Assembly (NCBI GenBank): GCA_963693305.1
Contig: OY855905.1
Location: 25,533,937-25,597,936 of the forward strand
Reading direction: 5' to 3'
DNA: 64,000 bases
DNA from: Meandrina meandrites
Taxonomy: Eukaryota; Cnidaria; Anthozoa; Scleractinia; Meandrinidae
Shown here: positions 51,897-64,000 of the stretch, piece after piece
Layout: each line of letters starts with the position of its first letter
How positions within the stretch are numbered: the stretch's first letter is position 1
Program-made: the position numbers and the translations under genes
Notes under the pieces: model-generated
What the model was told of the DNA's origin: nothing
Seen by the model: the letters and a program-made list of their open reading frames with translations, nothing else
Database searches by the model: none

Positions 51897-51995
51897 CACA
51901 GGGTCCGAAATTGCGACTGACTTTTCGCCAATGCGACCAAAAATTGAGTGTTGGCAACCATGCCAGAATTTCAAAACTGGTCACCAGCAGGCGAC
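51897..51995. repeat. Fragment with 'gcgaccaaaaatt' motifs
   Basis: 'cagggtccgaaattgcgact' starts like a hAT end, and 'gcgaccaaaaattgag' and 'aggcgactaaatta' resemble the insert at 21517-22157. Only one end was seen. Confidence 0.5.
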
Positions 51996-54940
51996 TAAAT
52001 TATAACCTTTTGTCCCCTTGGCATTTGAAATTCCAAGGTAAAAGGGCTTTTTTTAAAGAAAACATAAAGCTCCTGTGGTCAATAATATTGTAGTAAGCGT
52101 TTGCATGAACGTTGACAAACACGCTCAATTGAGATGTGACTGTTACATGTTACTGTTACATGGCTTTTGAGTTTCTCCTTTAAAAGCTGTATGTATATTG
52201 TGTTAAATGAAAACATTTTGTTGAAAGGTTAATTTTGTGCTTAAATTACAGTCAAGTGCGTCGAACCGTAGTCACCTGACTAAGTTTTTGACATCTTTTT
52301 GACAAGTTTTTGATTAGTTTGATGGCTTCCGGTTGCACAACGGTACATAGGAACGATCTGTGAAACCAGAGGAGGTTGGACAGCACCCCGCGAAGAATTA
52401 TGGGTAGAGTGTCATTTCGGCTTCATTTGAACACAGACGCGAAAGAGTGAACATAATCACAAATCACAAAAATGCCTTTTACCACCCTCAAAAAGGTTTT
52501 CAATTTCATTTTTTTTTTATTTTGTGCTTTAAAAAAGCACTTAGTTTGTGACTTGGAGACGAAAAGTTAAATTGCCTTTTTTTGGTCTAACCTAAGCTAA
52601 TACCCCATTCACACCAAAACTAATCAAAGATCTCTTCGAGATTCGCCTATTTTGCATATAGTATGCGTTGGGGAAATGTTACTATTGAAAGCGATTTGCG
52701 ATGCATTAACCCATTGACTCCCAGTCTAGAAGGCTTTTATTAGCGCGCACCCACCCCCTCAAACATTCCTGGCTCTTTAACAGCATGGGTAAGGTTACAC
52801 AATACCTTCGAGGGTGTCCTTCGGGAAAAAATTCGTACGCGCGTTGTTTTAAAGTAAACTACCACCAACTATATATCAATAGAAAGGTAAAGAACTGTAA
52901 AATTCGAAAAAAAATATCTGCTGTTTGTCAGAGCCATTCTTGAGAAGAAAGAAGCCGATAAACCGAAAACGACCGAGTGTCATTCCGTCGAATTAATCGG
53001 GTATCAAACACAACCACTATTGCAAAAGTATTGTACAATGTTAATCAGCAAGTATCAATCTCTCAAAGGGTGTCAGGCTTTTTTGTTATTCTTATTGGTT
53101 ATCTTTTTATAGACCCGTAAAGTTTTAGTAGCAAATAATTTGCCGACCCCGTTGCCTTCGCGGCTGTAAAATGAGAAATATCCAAATTTACACTAATCCC
53201 CGACACCCTTTTGTTCCTCGATGCTTAACGAATGTTCTGGCCAAATTTCGTTAGAATCCGTCAACTCTACATACCCTATTAATTCATTCAAAGAGATGGT
53301 ATTCTCGTGCGAAACGATTGCCAGTTTTCGCCATTTGAAGATTTGTAAACACGTTACGCCCTTCTGTCAACAGGATATGCCGCCAGCCAATGAGATGACG
53401 GCACCCCTACCGTTCACAGCGAGCGAAACGATGTTCGCGGGAATTCAAAGGCATTGATAGTGTGACAGTCACGTATGTTCTGTTTGTTGAACTTTAGCGT
53501 AAGAGAGAAATGGAAAAACTAAGAAAATATGCGAGGGAAGAGTACAGAAAATGTAGTAGCAACGGGTAGTTCGATTTGTTCGAAGGATTCCTTGTCGCTG
53601 TCGGCCAAGTTTTCCTTCTTGCTTTCGGCAAATTCCGCTGTTGCCTTCTTCATAGGTCTTGTTTCGTTTTTTTTTGTCGCTGTCCAAGGACTTTTCTCTA
53701 TTTTCTAACTTGTTTCATGACCTCAATAAGGCCAAATAGAGAATCGAAGAGCGATAAAACGAAGATTGAGAATAAAAGATAAGCAAAATCACATGGAAAC
53801 AAAACAATGCTAATGATGTCCTTGTAATAAGAGCTCGCTAATAAGGCCGTTTCGCGCAAAATCATCACCGGGGAATCAACGTGCTATGACGATTATGACA
53901 CCTAGCTATTTTATTAACTTTTATTAAAAAACCCTTTTTTCGAAATAACTCGCGTGCGTTTTAAGATTTTACTCTAATTTTTGCGGAAATGTTAGATCTA
54001 AAGTAAACTTTTATTTTAGTCCAAAAAAAATTTTTTTCGACAAGAGTAGACCTCTGAATGTGCAAGTGGAAAAAATATTCCATATGCGTACTAAATTCAG
54101 ACAAATAATTCCTTTCTGAAGTAAACTTTTATTACAACTAGACACGCTGAAAGACCAATTCATGATTTGAAATGTTAATTATTAACCTTGATAAATTGAT
54201 CCCAAACCAAACCTGAAGACGCCGGTGAAAAAAATTTCTTCACCTCCGCGCGTCATTTTAACAACTCGCAAAAACACGAACTCTTTCTACAAAATATAAC
54301 GCTAGTTTGAAACACTCCGGTGAAAGGTAGGCTTTCATTCTGTACAACTGTCACTGACATTTATTTAACCACCAACGGTATTACTGGTATTATCTTGGTA
54401 CAGAAAAACGGTAACTGGGGATAATAATTTGCGAATCATGGTGCCGTGAGATAGCGGACAACTACTGAATTCCTTCCACAAAATAAACACTCACATTGCT
54501 TTTTATGCTATCCATCACTATAACTAATAACAAAAAAAAGTACTTGTTTGCATTTTCCGAAGTACTGTAGTAAATCTTTGCATGTAAAAGGTTGTAAACT
54601 GAACACAATTATTAAATAACAACGCGATGGTAAGTCGGCTGCACGCTGCATATCAGATGTCACCATGTGACAAATCAATACTCTTCAGAAGCCTAAAATT
54701 CCACACTTTAACTGGGCAAATGAAAGAAACTTGAAGGAAGTTTTGTTTTAGAGTAATTCTCATTTCAAGATGTAGCTACTAATGTATCAAAGCTTCAAAA
54801 TTCTGCATATTTTTGAAGCCATGAGATCCTTCATTATTCACGCTAAAGCGTAAGTTTAATTTTAGCCCGACGGCTTTTTGCAGTCAATTTTTCACTAAGT
54901 GGCTTTACCGATCCTTCTAAAAATTCCAGTTAAGTTCCAT

Positions 54941-55919
54941 TTAAGGTCGCGGGTGACACCTGTCCATGAATAAATTCATTAGGCAAAATTTTGCTTTTCC
55001 TACACCTTTTTAAATGCTTGTATATCGGCCGTTCTGAATACGATTAAGCTGAAATTTTCCAGAGACATAAAAGAATGATGGAAGTTTACGAATGTTGGTT
55101 TTGATTTGGTAGTTTGCGCTTTACGTCGACGCTAGAGCGCCATTAGCACGAAATTGCGAGTTCCTTGATTTTGTGTCCAAGTTTGCGGATCGAGTAGAAG
55201 ACAGCACTCTGCGATTTTATCAAAAACAGATGAGTCAAGACCTCTAGCGTGTCATGACAGAGGCGGATTTTTTAATTTAAACTTTGCCAGCGAGTAAACG
55301 TCGTTTAAATGTGCAAATTTGAATTTAACGCCTTCTATCTTTTTTTAAAAGCACTATTTTAGAATTCCGCTTCTGTCATGACACACTACAGTATCCCTGG
55401 TATACCAGTCTGCAATGCTATCTCATAAAGTTCTAAATCCGCGATGAATTCTTGGACACAAAATTGTCGGAAAAGTCCAAACTTTGAGATTTCCGAAGGT
55501 GTTCCAATTAAAACACGAGTGCCAAGGGGGTAATTATGATAATTATGGTAATTATGGTAATTGCATTCCACGCTTTATGTTAGAAAAGAACAATGCGTTT
55601 TCAAAAAGAACGCCTTTATTTATGAATTGTAAATATGCATTTACTCTAATTTTTTACTTCTAATCTTTGATGTTTAAATCGTTGAAACAAGGATATCTAT
55701 TTTCAGAGCCGATTTATTACATGTTACGTTTGAGTAAACATTTTGCTCACAGGATCCGTGCCACACGTGAACACTTCAAATCACGTGCCATATTGTAGAA
55801 TAATTAGTTTATTCAGTCATGAATGTTTCGTACACTTGTCGATCATAGTCGTTGCACTTCGTGCATACGCTTTAAATAAATGCATAATGATGAACCTAAT
55901 GTGTCACCCGCGACCTTAA
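54941..55919. mobile_element. TTAA-flanked element, 979 bp
   Basis: Both ends read TTAAGGTCGCGGGTGACAC inward. The interior is partly self-complementary: 'gtgtcatgacagaggcgga' near 55249 and 'tccgcttctgtcatgacac' near 55366 are inverse. No transposase frame is visible. Confidence 0.85.
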
Positions 55920-56445
55920 GTTTGAAGCAATATTGTACATTACCATTTTCCTGTCTGAAGTCTTGAGAAGCTGCATTAAGTCGTGATCAAGTCCGTGAAT
56001 TGTGGTCAAAACAAAAGATTGCGTGACGAGCTAAAAATACTTCTTTCAATGAAGCCGACAAACAATAGACTTGTAACAATAGAAAATAGCATTGGCCAAT
56101 ATCCTCTGACAATGAAGATTCGCAGCAGCTTTTAAGCATGCAAAACTAAGCGACTCAATCGATGAACAGCACAGATATTTGAAAAATACCTACCTGTAGT
56201 TTCCAAAAGGCTAGACAGGTTAAAAATGACGAGTGACACGTGAAAATAACTTCGCGATCGAGAAGTGCTGATGCATTCCTATCCAGTGAAGTTTTTATCG
56301 CCCACAGCGAAAAGTATTCCCTTGACAAATTAAAACAGTCCCTTGAGAGTATACAAAAATGTGTGTCAGAGAGTGCCCCAATCATCCCAATTCTTACCAT
56401 TTTCCTTGGTAACCAAGCAAAATAGTCGAAAAAAGAGCTGTTTAG

Positions 56446-56514
56446 TTAAGGATGGTGCCTACTAATAACAATGTATTTTTGCCTGGCTAATTAATGACTA
56501 TGCTAGGTCTATTA

Positions 56515-56547
<33 letters not shown>

Positions 56548-57366
56548 AATTTGTGGAGATAATAAGGTTTGAAATCTTGAAAAAAAGCGCTGATGTGGCA
56601 TTTTCAAAAACATAAAAGGAAATGAAATTTTCTTACAAATTCCCTTTGAATTTGGTCTTTAAACAAAATCTTAAAAATAACTAACAAATACTATCTTTGA
56701 AATTGCATGATCCACGTTTTCACTTACAAAATGATTGCATTTGAGCCATTTTTGACCATAACAGCTCTCCCCTTCATGGCTAGATAAACTGCCTAGTAAA
56801 CAATTTTTTCACTAAATGACAAATTAATCATGTGTTCTATAGAATTACCACTTCCATTCTGTAAAATAGAACGTAGGGGGGACTACTTGTTTTTAAAAGT
56901 TATATACAAGTTGTTTTCAAGTTTTCAACTTGTGGGATTATTAGTTACATTATTTTTCCTATCCCCTCCCTAGCGGCAAAAATTATAAATGTTTGTGTCT
57001 CGCGCAATTTTTCACACATGCACTATGCTATGAATAGTTTACATAGCAGTTTTCGGGTAACGTTTGATTGATAAGCAGCAATTTGTTTCAGACTGTGAAA
57101 TGCAAGCCATTTTTATCGATAAGAGCTTAGTGGTTACTGACATGTTGCTCTTTCGCTGCTACTGGTTTAAAATAATTATGTCCAATTAACTGGTTTTTGT
57201 CACAACAGAATTGAATTTTTTTTGCATCTTAGTCGTGCGCTCGGTCGCGCAGTTGAACTTGTCATTTTGAGCTAGCAAATTCCCTTTAGTGCACGTCTAG
57301 TGTGATCAATGCCTTGCCTGATGTGCAGAACTTGTGTAAAGCAACAATAGGAGGCACCGTCCTTAA
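56446..57366. mobile_element. TTAA-flanked element, 921 bp
   Basis: Ends 'ttaaggatggtgcctacta' and the inverse 'aggaggcaccgtccttaa', each bounded by TTAA. No coding frame of note inside. Elements with these ends appear to be a common anthozoan family, but this is from general familiarity only. Confidence 0.83.
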
Positions 57367-58744
57367 ACACAGTTTAAAATTGCTTTCTTCATAGAAGTTG
57401 CCAACTGACGTTTGTTGACTTCAAATTTAGCACAGTCAAAGCAAAATTCAGTCTTTCACTTGTCTGTTGCTGATTTTCATTTTGTTAAACCTGGTTTAAC
57501 TAAACTTGTTTTGTTGGTGTGAATGAGGCATAAGAGAAAGCAAGAGCAAATTTACAAGTTTAAACTAATTCTACATGTGCAAATTAAACAGCGGAGATGC
57601 CAACCTTAAAAAATACCTAGGGACACTCCCAGACAATCCAGGAGAGTTGGCATATATGGAACAGTGATGTTCTGTAATCGTATGATCGACTTATGTCATG
57701 AGAAGTATGATCATCTGTAAGAAAATTATAAGTTATATCCAAGTTCTTTACTTGTCAAGACCATCTGACCAGGGCATGGGCTGCAACATGATTTGAGTGG
57801 CTTCATGCTCTTTCAATCTACCATTATTTTGTTTTTTCCATGAATTCATTTTGGACAACACCAAATTGTAAAAATCCAACCAGAATATGCTTATAAAAAA
57901 ATTATTTCTAGAGTCAAAACAAAAAAGGTCACACGAAATAAACACACTCGTAGTGGGTCATCGGGAAGATTTTCAAGGAAACTGAGTATAATAAAATTGA
58001 CACATAGGCATCAAGTTGTGTTGCAAACCAAATCACTTTATTTCCTTTTGTTTAATGTGGCTTACATTAAAATGCTTACAGTTAAATCCCCAGCTAGCCA
58101 GTTACTCCTGTCATATGACTGAACATGGGAGAAAATGACTTTGACCCCAACCTGGAAAGGTAGCGAACTAAAATTACATTGTTTATAATAACCTTGTTAG
58201 GTTATTTTATATGCCAAAAAGCTCCATGTTACTACTTGTTTGCAACTTGATAGGTAAATGCAGGAAAACAAGGTTTACCCGAAGGTGCACCTCAGTCTGC
58301 ATACAGGGCTGCATACTCTATAGCAACTCCAGCCACTACACATGATGCGGCAGTAAACATAACAACTCACATAACACCCACGTTTGGTACCTAACAAGTA
58401 ATGAAAGTAGTGCATATTACATAAAGTACTCTAACATGCATTGATTATTAGTATCACATAGCATTACAAGTTATGGCAACTTAGCTAATTTGTGGAGTGC
58501 TATGCTGAACAGAATGTGAATAAAAGGGCTCCAAACTGAGAGTACATTGTAAAGGTAAAAAGGGCGAAGTCTGCCTTGGCATTGGCAAAATAATTTTTAA
58601 ACAAAATGTTTGAGGTGCACACTCTATAGCTGATTGTTGTTTAGTAACTCTCTTTAAAAAAGTCTTTGATCATCACTTTTGGGAAAGAGTAAGATGATAA
58701 ACTGAACTTTTGAGAAGGAAATAGAGTTGTGGGAAATCGCCAAA

Positions 58745-58750
58745 TTTATT
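58745..58750 (-). terminator. Candidate poly(A) signal of the BRICHOS gene
   Basis: AATAAA on the minus strand, about 195 bp after the read-through stop codon at 58943. It overlaps the stop codon of the alternative fifth exon, so a transcript using that exon would have a very short 3' UTR. Confidence 0.5.
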
Positions 58751-60508
58751 GATCAATTTTATTTGATTGATTTCTATGACATACTAAGAGTTTAAGGTAT
58801 CTGATCTGCAACGTTATTCCGACATGTTTAAGACTGAGACACCCTAGCTTGAATTTCAGCCCATCTCCCCTGGTCGCTTTACAAAAACAAACAATACAGT
58901 TATGTTGGTTGTTCACAAATTAAATGGATTATTGAAAGTGTTTTACTTACGTTTTGCAGGTACTTGGGCCAGGCCAGCATCTTCCTCAGCATCATTCATT
59001 TGCTTCAGGTTCTTCAGGTCTACATCTCCCTTAGTGAGATGGTAAACTTGCAGCTTTGCACACAGATCCATCATCTCCTTGCTCAGACCTGATCGGTCTT
59101 TAAGGGTGCCATCGGCCTTCAACTTTGTGTCAGATTGAGGAGTTAATTTCACAGCAGCGTTGCCTTTCATCTATATAGAAAATTACACAAGAAAAGATGA
59201 CCTCAAATTTAAATATATGTTAGATTTACACAGAGCAAATTAGGAATGTGACACCTGTTATTAGTCGACTAGTGATAGTCTAATACTGAGCCAGTGAAGT
59301 TGAACAACTATTTTTTGGAACTGTAAAATTGAAATGGCACTTACCAGTTTGAGAAGTTGAAGTAATTGAGCTGGTTTGGGAATATTTGTGGTTGAGTCAT
59401 GCAGATAGCAGGCGGCCCCAGGCACACGAATCATCGTCAAATTCTGCAGATTAAAAAAATAGTAATTAACTTCACTAAATTTGCTATAGACAAAAAAAGT
59501 TTGGACCAAAATAAAACAACTGTGAAATAAAATATGTTTTATCGTAGGCTTATCTTTTACGTCACTATTGTCATGGCCAGTCAAGGAAAGTGATATGACC
59601 CCAGCATAAGCTCTGTAAACATTATCAGCATATTAATTCTCCTTTCTGCTCTCCATACATTTTTTGTATTAATTGGGAGAATTTGCATGAACATCAAGAA
59701 AGTTGCCAAATGTAAAGGGTACCTTATGCAACAAAATATTAACCAGATTCATGAAATATTACAAAGAAAACCTGACAAAATCAAACATTTCATATTAGAT
59801 AAACAAAACAACAGTGAGAACTACTGCCATAATGCACTGAATGAACACCTATAGCTAGATCCCACTTGAATACAAAGTCTCAAAAAGAAACCACTCAACT
59901 CTCATTAACAGAGGGTTACACATACATGTACAGTGTGTATGATAATTACCCTTTTAAAGTCGTAGATTATAACTCCTGCATCTTTACCAGATGAAGACTC
60001 GTACAAGCGAAAAGTCTCTGTTTCCTTCTTTACATCGACTGAAACCTGTACATCGTAATCTTTCCCGTCCTTGGATATCTTTAATGTATAGGTGTGCAAG
60101 GGCCTCTGTGGAGTTAAATAAAAGAAGTCAGTGTAAAATGTAAACTGTCATCTGACAGACTGCAGACTTACCCTAATCTACAATCTTGGACAGAATAGAA
60201 AGAGAAATGAGATATGATACTTTCCGAAGGTTAGGTTAAGGCGTTTCGTAGAAATTCCAAAAAAGTATAAAAGTATCTGACTGCAGGGCAGTTAGTCTCT
60301 TTGAGATCCTTCCCATGCAGCTGCTGCCGGGCATATAGCCACAGCGTTTCTTCTCGAATGCGTTAAGTCTGCAAGGCTTGTTTAAACCCTTTGGTTCCAA
60401 AAATTGGTTGTTCAAAAATAAAAAGGTATTACTTACTTTTTGAAAAGTTCCAGCACCAAAAATAATCATCGATGCGACTGCAAAAAGGAGTAACATCAAG
60501 CGAGCCAT
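58746..60508 (-). CDS. Secreted BRICHOS-domain protein
   Basis: Four clear exons: 60437-60508 (signal peptide 'MARLMLLLFAVASMIIFG'), 59950-60105, 59345-59443 and 58951-59170, all in matching phase. The BRICHOS domain is marked by 'VIIYDFKR' with D73, 'RVPGAACYLHD' with C88, and 'LCAKLQVYHL' with C146; D and two Cys are the family's invariant residues. BRICHOS proteins are processed in the secretory pathway, where the domain acts as a chaperone for an adjoining segment; in some marine worms that segment is an antimicrobial peptide. Two ends are possible. If exon 4 is read through, the protein ends 'AKRK' at residue 184 (stop 58943). If the strong GTAAGT donor there is used, an exon at 58746-58876 could add a basic tail with two cysteines (about 225 residues). 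Function unknown. Confidence 0.8.
60179..60215. repeat. Solo end of the TACAATCTTGGACA element
   Basis: 'tacaatcttggacagaatag' continuing 'aaagagaaatgaga' matches the right end of 33739-33911 (reverse complement) over about 34 bp with one difference. The other end is absent. It lies in intron 1 of the BRICHOS gene. Confidence 0.75.
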
Positions 60509-62844
60509 TGCGAGAGTAATTCTGTACGTTCACTGCTTATTTTCTCCAACAGAAACTTGAGAGGATCACACACTGATCTGACTGCATGCAGCACAAAGCA
60601 GCTAACTTTAAGCAAATATGACCATTGTTTTGAAAACACGAAATCTCCGGCTCGAATTTATTTATAACTTAATGTTCCGCTATATATACGTACCGTTTCA
60701 GCTTAACAAGTTTTTACGCATGCAAACGTTCATCCCGGAAGTTAATCAACTGAGTCGATGAACCAGACATATTTTTTTTTAGATGGGGTACGCTGCATAA
60801 ATAAAGTTTTTACTTACTCTTGGGAACCATTTTTTTTTAACTAAACCAAGCTTACTTTATGAGGGCATGTTAGATTTCCAAAAAAATAAAGTTCCATTAC
60901 GTCCAAAACGGGAACAAAGTAGCAAATTATCAAAGCTTAATACATGGTAATTGCTTTTGTAACGTTCCAGCTTAACAATTGTTTACAAAACAGTTGAATG
61001 CGGAAGTTGTCTGAGTCGATAGAGCTATCAGTTTTTTAATTGAAATCTCGCCATATTGTCGCTATGTCAGTATGTTGGCTGTATAGTCAGGAAAAATTTG
61101 TAACTAGACGACCGAGTTGTCGGTCAGTTTAAAAGCGATTGAACAACAAGACAAACAGTCCTCTTTAGTGAAATTTTAGTTTCCTGACTCCGATTTAATA
61201 TATGAACAATTCCAGGACAATCTCAGTGATAAGCCAGTAGCTCTTTGCCGAAAAAAATAGTTCTTATTAAAAAAAATCATTAACTTCATTCGAGGTATTC
61301 ATTTCACGTGATCATTTGTCTCTTTATAAAAAAAATACTAACAATTACCCTACACCATAAACAAAAAAAAGCCCTGACTTATAATTACTAGGGAGAAATC
61401 ATAAGTTTGGTTAAAAAAAAGCTGCTCCCATTTTAATTTTCTTCAAGTTCTGATATTTCTGCCTGACAAACCACACATTCGCTCATTCCCTCCGTGCCCT
61501 TGGGAGCATAAGATCAGTTTAAAATCTTCGCGGTGAAGACCGCTTAATATGCTTTAAGCTATATATGGGTCTGGAAGTACAACATTATCTAATTTAACCG
61601 ATCATTTTCGACCAAGTTTTAACATAACTAATTATAGAGCGACTTGATGAGTGTTTATCAAGTTTTACTCAGACACTACAAAATCGCCAAATCCTGTTTC
61701 ATTTCAAAGTATATTTTAATAGCATCTCGGTTTCCTGCAGTGCGCATTGTCTTTCTAAAATATTTTTAACGTATTCAAAGGCTTCGATATTAAGTATTGC
61801 AACGACAAAATAAAAGCAAAACATTACGCACACACCTTTAACGAATGAAAGTTCCTTCTACGAGCAAAAGTAGTCTCACAGTAAAACTCTGAACCATGAA
61901 AGCATGTTACCTTTTTCGGGCACAAAATACTTTCTTTACAAAAAAAACCGTGAAATTGTTTAGCAGGAGAAAGAAGAACGCAACTTGAAAATTCTCAACC
62001 ATGTTTATATTTATTATGAGACAGACAATCACCGAAGCGAGCGGCATAAAAAATATGAAACAGTTAAAACATGAAGCGATGCAATCTGCAACAATCATCT
62101 TCGCTTCTTTCCCCAAAATTCACTATGGGGAAAAACAACTGTAACTCAAAAGTTAAATCAGATTATAAGCAGTAAATTCCTCTAAAAAAAATGTAGAACT
62201 CGATCAAGTCTTTGCTAATTTCTGCGATACCGTAACTTAGTAATAATAACTCTTTAATGATGCACGGAGGGAGTGCTGGGTTATCAAAGGCGGTTGGTTT
62301 ATTTTTGCCGGCTAGATTTTACCGTACCGATACATAAACTCGCGCATCAAAAAGATATCATCACAAATAAAGAAGAACCGAACCACGCGGAATAATACTA
62401 AAGTAACTTAAATAGCAACTTGAAGCAGTTCTGGCCATGTTTGGCATAAAACAATAGACCAAACGTAAAATAACTTCCTCGACGTTGTTTAAAATAAATT
62501 GCAAATAAATTTTGTCATACATATAGATACAGTTTGCCACAACCATCCAATATTGTGTGGGTTGGCAGAGCTCTATCTAACTCCACCAACTTCATTAGAA
62601 CTATCTCTAGCTTATAGCTTAGTTAATTGCAAGGTAAGAGAACTGAGCTGTCTACTTTAAAGTTGAAACTGTGTAAATCGTCTATTAGAGATTTTGAAGA
62701 AAAAAAAAATTGTGACACGAGTGGCAGACCGTGGAAGGGTGACGTGGCCTCAATTCAGTTTCGAAAACTGTGAAAATTCGGTGTCTGCAGAAGATAATCT
62801 TCCGAGATTTGGTTCAATATAAACAAGTAGAAGCAGTCCCTCAT

Positions 62845-62979
62845 TTTTCTTAGTCCCGTAGGGCGTGAAGCGAAAAAAAAGCGTGAGTTGAATAATGACA
62901 GCGCGACTCAGATTTCGCGCGGCTGTTCTTCTACTCGCGTGTTTTGTTGTTCTCTTCACGCTCTACGGACTAAGAAAAG
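62845..62979. mobile_element. Hairpin MITE
   Basis: 'ttttcttagtcccgtagggc' with 'gtgaag' at the left answers 'cttcacgctctacggactaa' with 'gaaaa' at the right. 135 bp with a GC-richer centre. Confidence 0.78.
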
Positions 62980-63847
62980 ATTGCTGCTTGTAGTCTATGA
63001 ATTGTTCAAGGAGTAGAAGTACCTGAAATGCCTTATATTTTCCGCATTGATTTCGCGAGTCATTGAGCGTGACCGTCTCTTTCTCGCAGGCCTGTCTTTC
63101 ACTCCAAAAAAAAGTGTCTCTTGACTCAAGATAAGCGTGCTATTGCAAGCATCAGTAATTAAAAATATACAAAACAGCGTTGCAATTCTTTGTACAAAAC
63201 GTCACTAGGGAAAAAAGAAACTAGTCTCGGCAGTGGAAGAATTGCGATTACTGGAGACATTTATTGCATATGCTTTGTTATTCTTGGTTGGATGTTATAT
63301 ACTTCAAGGCAAAAATACATCTCTTTCCATAATTTGAACAACTGCAATGTTATCTGTTGTTATTCATAACAATGAATCATGACTTGTTATAACTGAGTTA
63401 TATCAAAATGGAAACAATCTTGCCAATATAAGTGTGTAGTAAGACACGATAAAATTTTTGAGCACTTTCGACTATTTGTTTTACCTTGAGGCGTATTCGA
63501 AATCTTCAGGCACCCGATAGAGAGTTTCATATTGCGCAAAGTGCCGATCGAAATTTGCCGAAATTTTATAAACAAATTATAAATTCGCTTCCACTTCAAT
63601 TTATGGTCAACCGAATCCAGCGAAGTACTGTTAATTTCGATGTCAAAAATCTTTCGAAATAAACTGAAGAAAAATTCTTAATAATTAGTACAAAAAAAAT
63701 AATCATAAATTTGCCACACGCATGGAAAGCCATGGCAGGGTGACGCGGACTGCACTCGAAAACTGAAAACGTCTTGAAAACAAACGCAGCGGATGTGAAA
63801 AAAAAAAAAAATCGACGGAGATATAACTACCTTACTGTCACTTACTT

Positions 63848-63980
63848 TTCGCGGGACTTCATTTTCGCGATCCGCGAAAATTCATCTTTAACGTTTGTTT
63901 ATTGCATTTTTATGTTTTAAACGTACTTTTCGGCCAAAGCGCGAAAATTTATTTCGCAAAATTAAACTCCCACGAAAATA
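63848..63980. repeat. Repeat with 'ttttcgcg' and 'cgcgaaaatt' motifs
   Basis: Short inverse pairs such as 'attttcgcgatccgcgaaaa' recur. It resembles a small palindromic interspersed repeat truncated by the window end. Confidence 0.4.
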
Positions 63981-64000
63981 AGTAACAATAAGGCAATAGT

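Larger units (their letters stand above)
49931..58745. other. Gene-poor region dominated by transposon derivatives
   Basis: Between the divergent 5' end of VPS51 and the 3' end of the BRICHOS gene I recognise no host gene. Identified elements are listed separately (50473-51341, 51463-51755, 51897-51995, 54941-55919, 56446-57366). The remainder, including 52100-54900, has only short frames with no recognisable product. Confidence 0.6.
60509..64000. other. Region without a recognised gene
   Basis: This contains the promoter side of the BRICHOS gene (a 'tatatatac' run at 60680-60690), a diverged duplication (60693-60780 against 60961-61040, sharing 'cagcttaacaa' and 'gagtcgat'), a hairpin element (62845-62979) and a repeat with 'ttttcgcg' motifs (63848-63980). 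Reading frames are short. Confidence 0.55.

Noticed and set aside
53221..53457. Frame of 78 codons in the gene-poor region
   Set aside because: It has no family resemblance, and its surroundings look like diverged repeat sequence.
57748..57945. Minus-strand frame ending 'QPMPWSDGLDK' as a last BRICHOS exon
   Set aside because: The available acceptor leads to an immediate stop in the required phase, and nothing in it resembles the family.
62726..63775. Apparent duplicated unit sharing 'agggtgacg' contexts about 1 kb apart
   Set aside because: Similarity is limited to about 40 loosely matching bases and could be chance or a shared minor repeat.

Overview
The window reads as nuclear DNA of an anthozoan cnidarian, most likely a stony coral. 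It is AT-rich and intron-rich, full of short DNA-transposon derivatives and tRNA-derived SINEs. It carries animal genes (53BP1, SUCLG1, VPS51, core histones) with GT-AG introns and metazoan histone stem-loops. No species can be named from sequence alone. Exons were assigned by eye from reading frame, splice signals and phase, with protein-family knowledge as a guide; no transcript was available.

Layout: (1) 1-4134, no gene recognised, some repeats. (2) 4135-5139 (+), an intronless rhodopsin-class GPCR resembling melatonin receptors. (3) 8079-18046 (-), a complete 7-exon TP53BP1 homologue: oligomerisation region, tandem Tudor and two BRCT repeats. (4) 18198-25378 (+), the 11-exon SUCLG1 gene, head-to-head with TP53BP1 (151 bp between start codons). 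(5) 27908-49930 (-), a complete 24-exon VPS51 gene predicting 793 residues. Its 6.9-kb ninth intron contains a replication-dependent histone cluster (36.2-41.1 kb): an H1 remnant lacking the globular domain, the divergent pair H3/H4 and the divergent pair H2A/H2B, each followed by a histone 3' stem-loop. (6) 50-58.7 kb, gene-poor and rich in transposon derivatives, including an 869-bp element with a HIRAN-like ORF and two long TTAA-flanked elements. (7) 58.7-60.5 kb (-), a secreted BRICHOS-domain protein. (8) 60.5-64 kb, no gene recognised.

The host genes serve unrelated jobs: DNA double-strand-break repair, the TCA cycle, endosome-to-Golgi tethering, chromatin packaging, and secretion or defence. 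The most interesting signals are the histone cluster nested in a VPS51 intron, a conserved purine-rich element 11-12 nt after each histone stem-loop that predicts the 5' end of the coral U7 snRNA, the H1 without a globular domain, the HIRAN-like mobile ORF, at least five TTAA-flanked elements, and a possible alternative cationic two-cysteine C-terminus on the BRICHOS protein.
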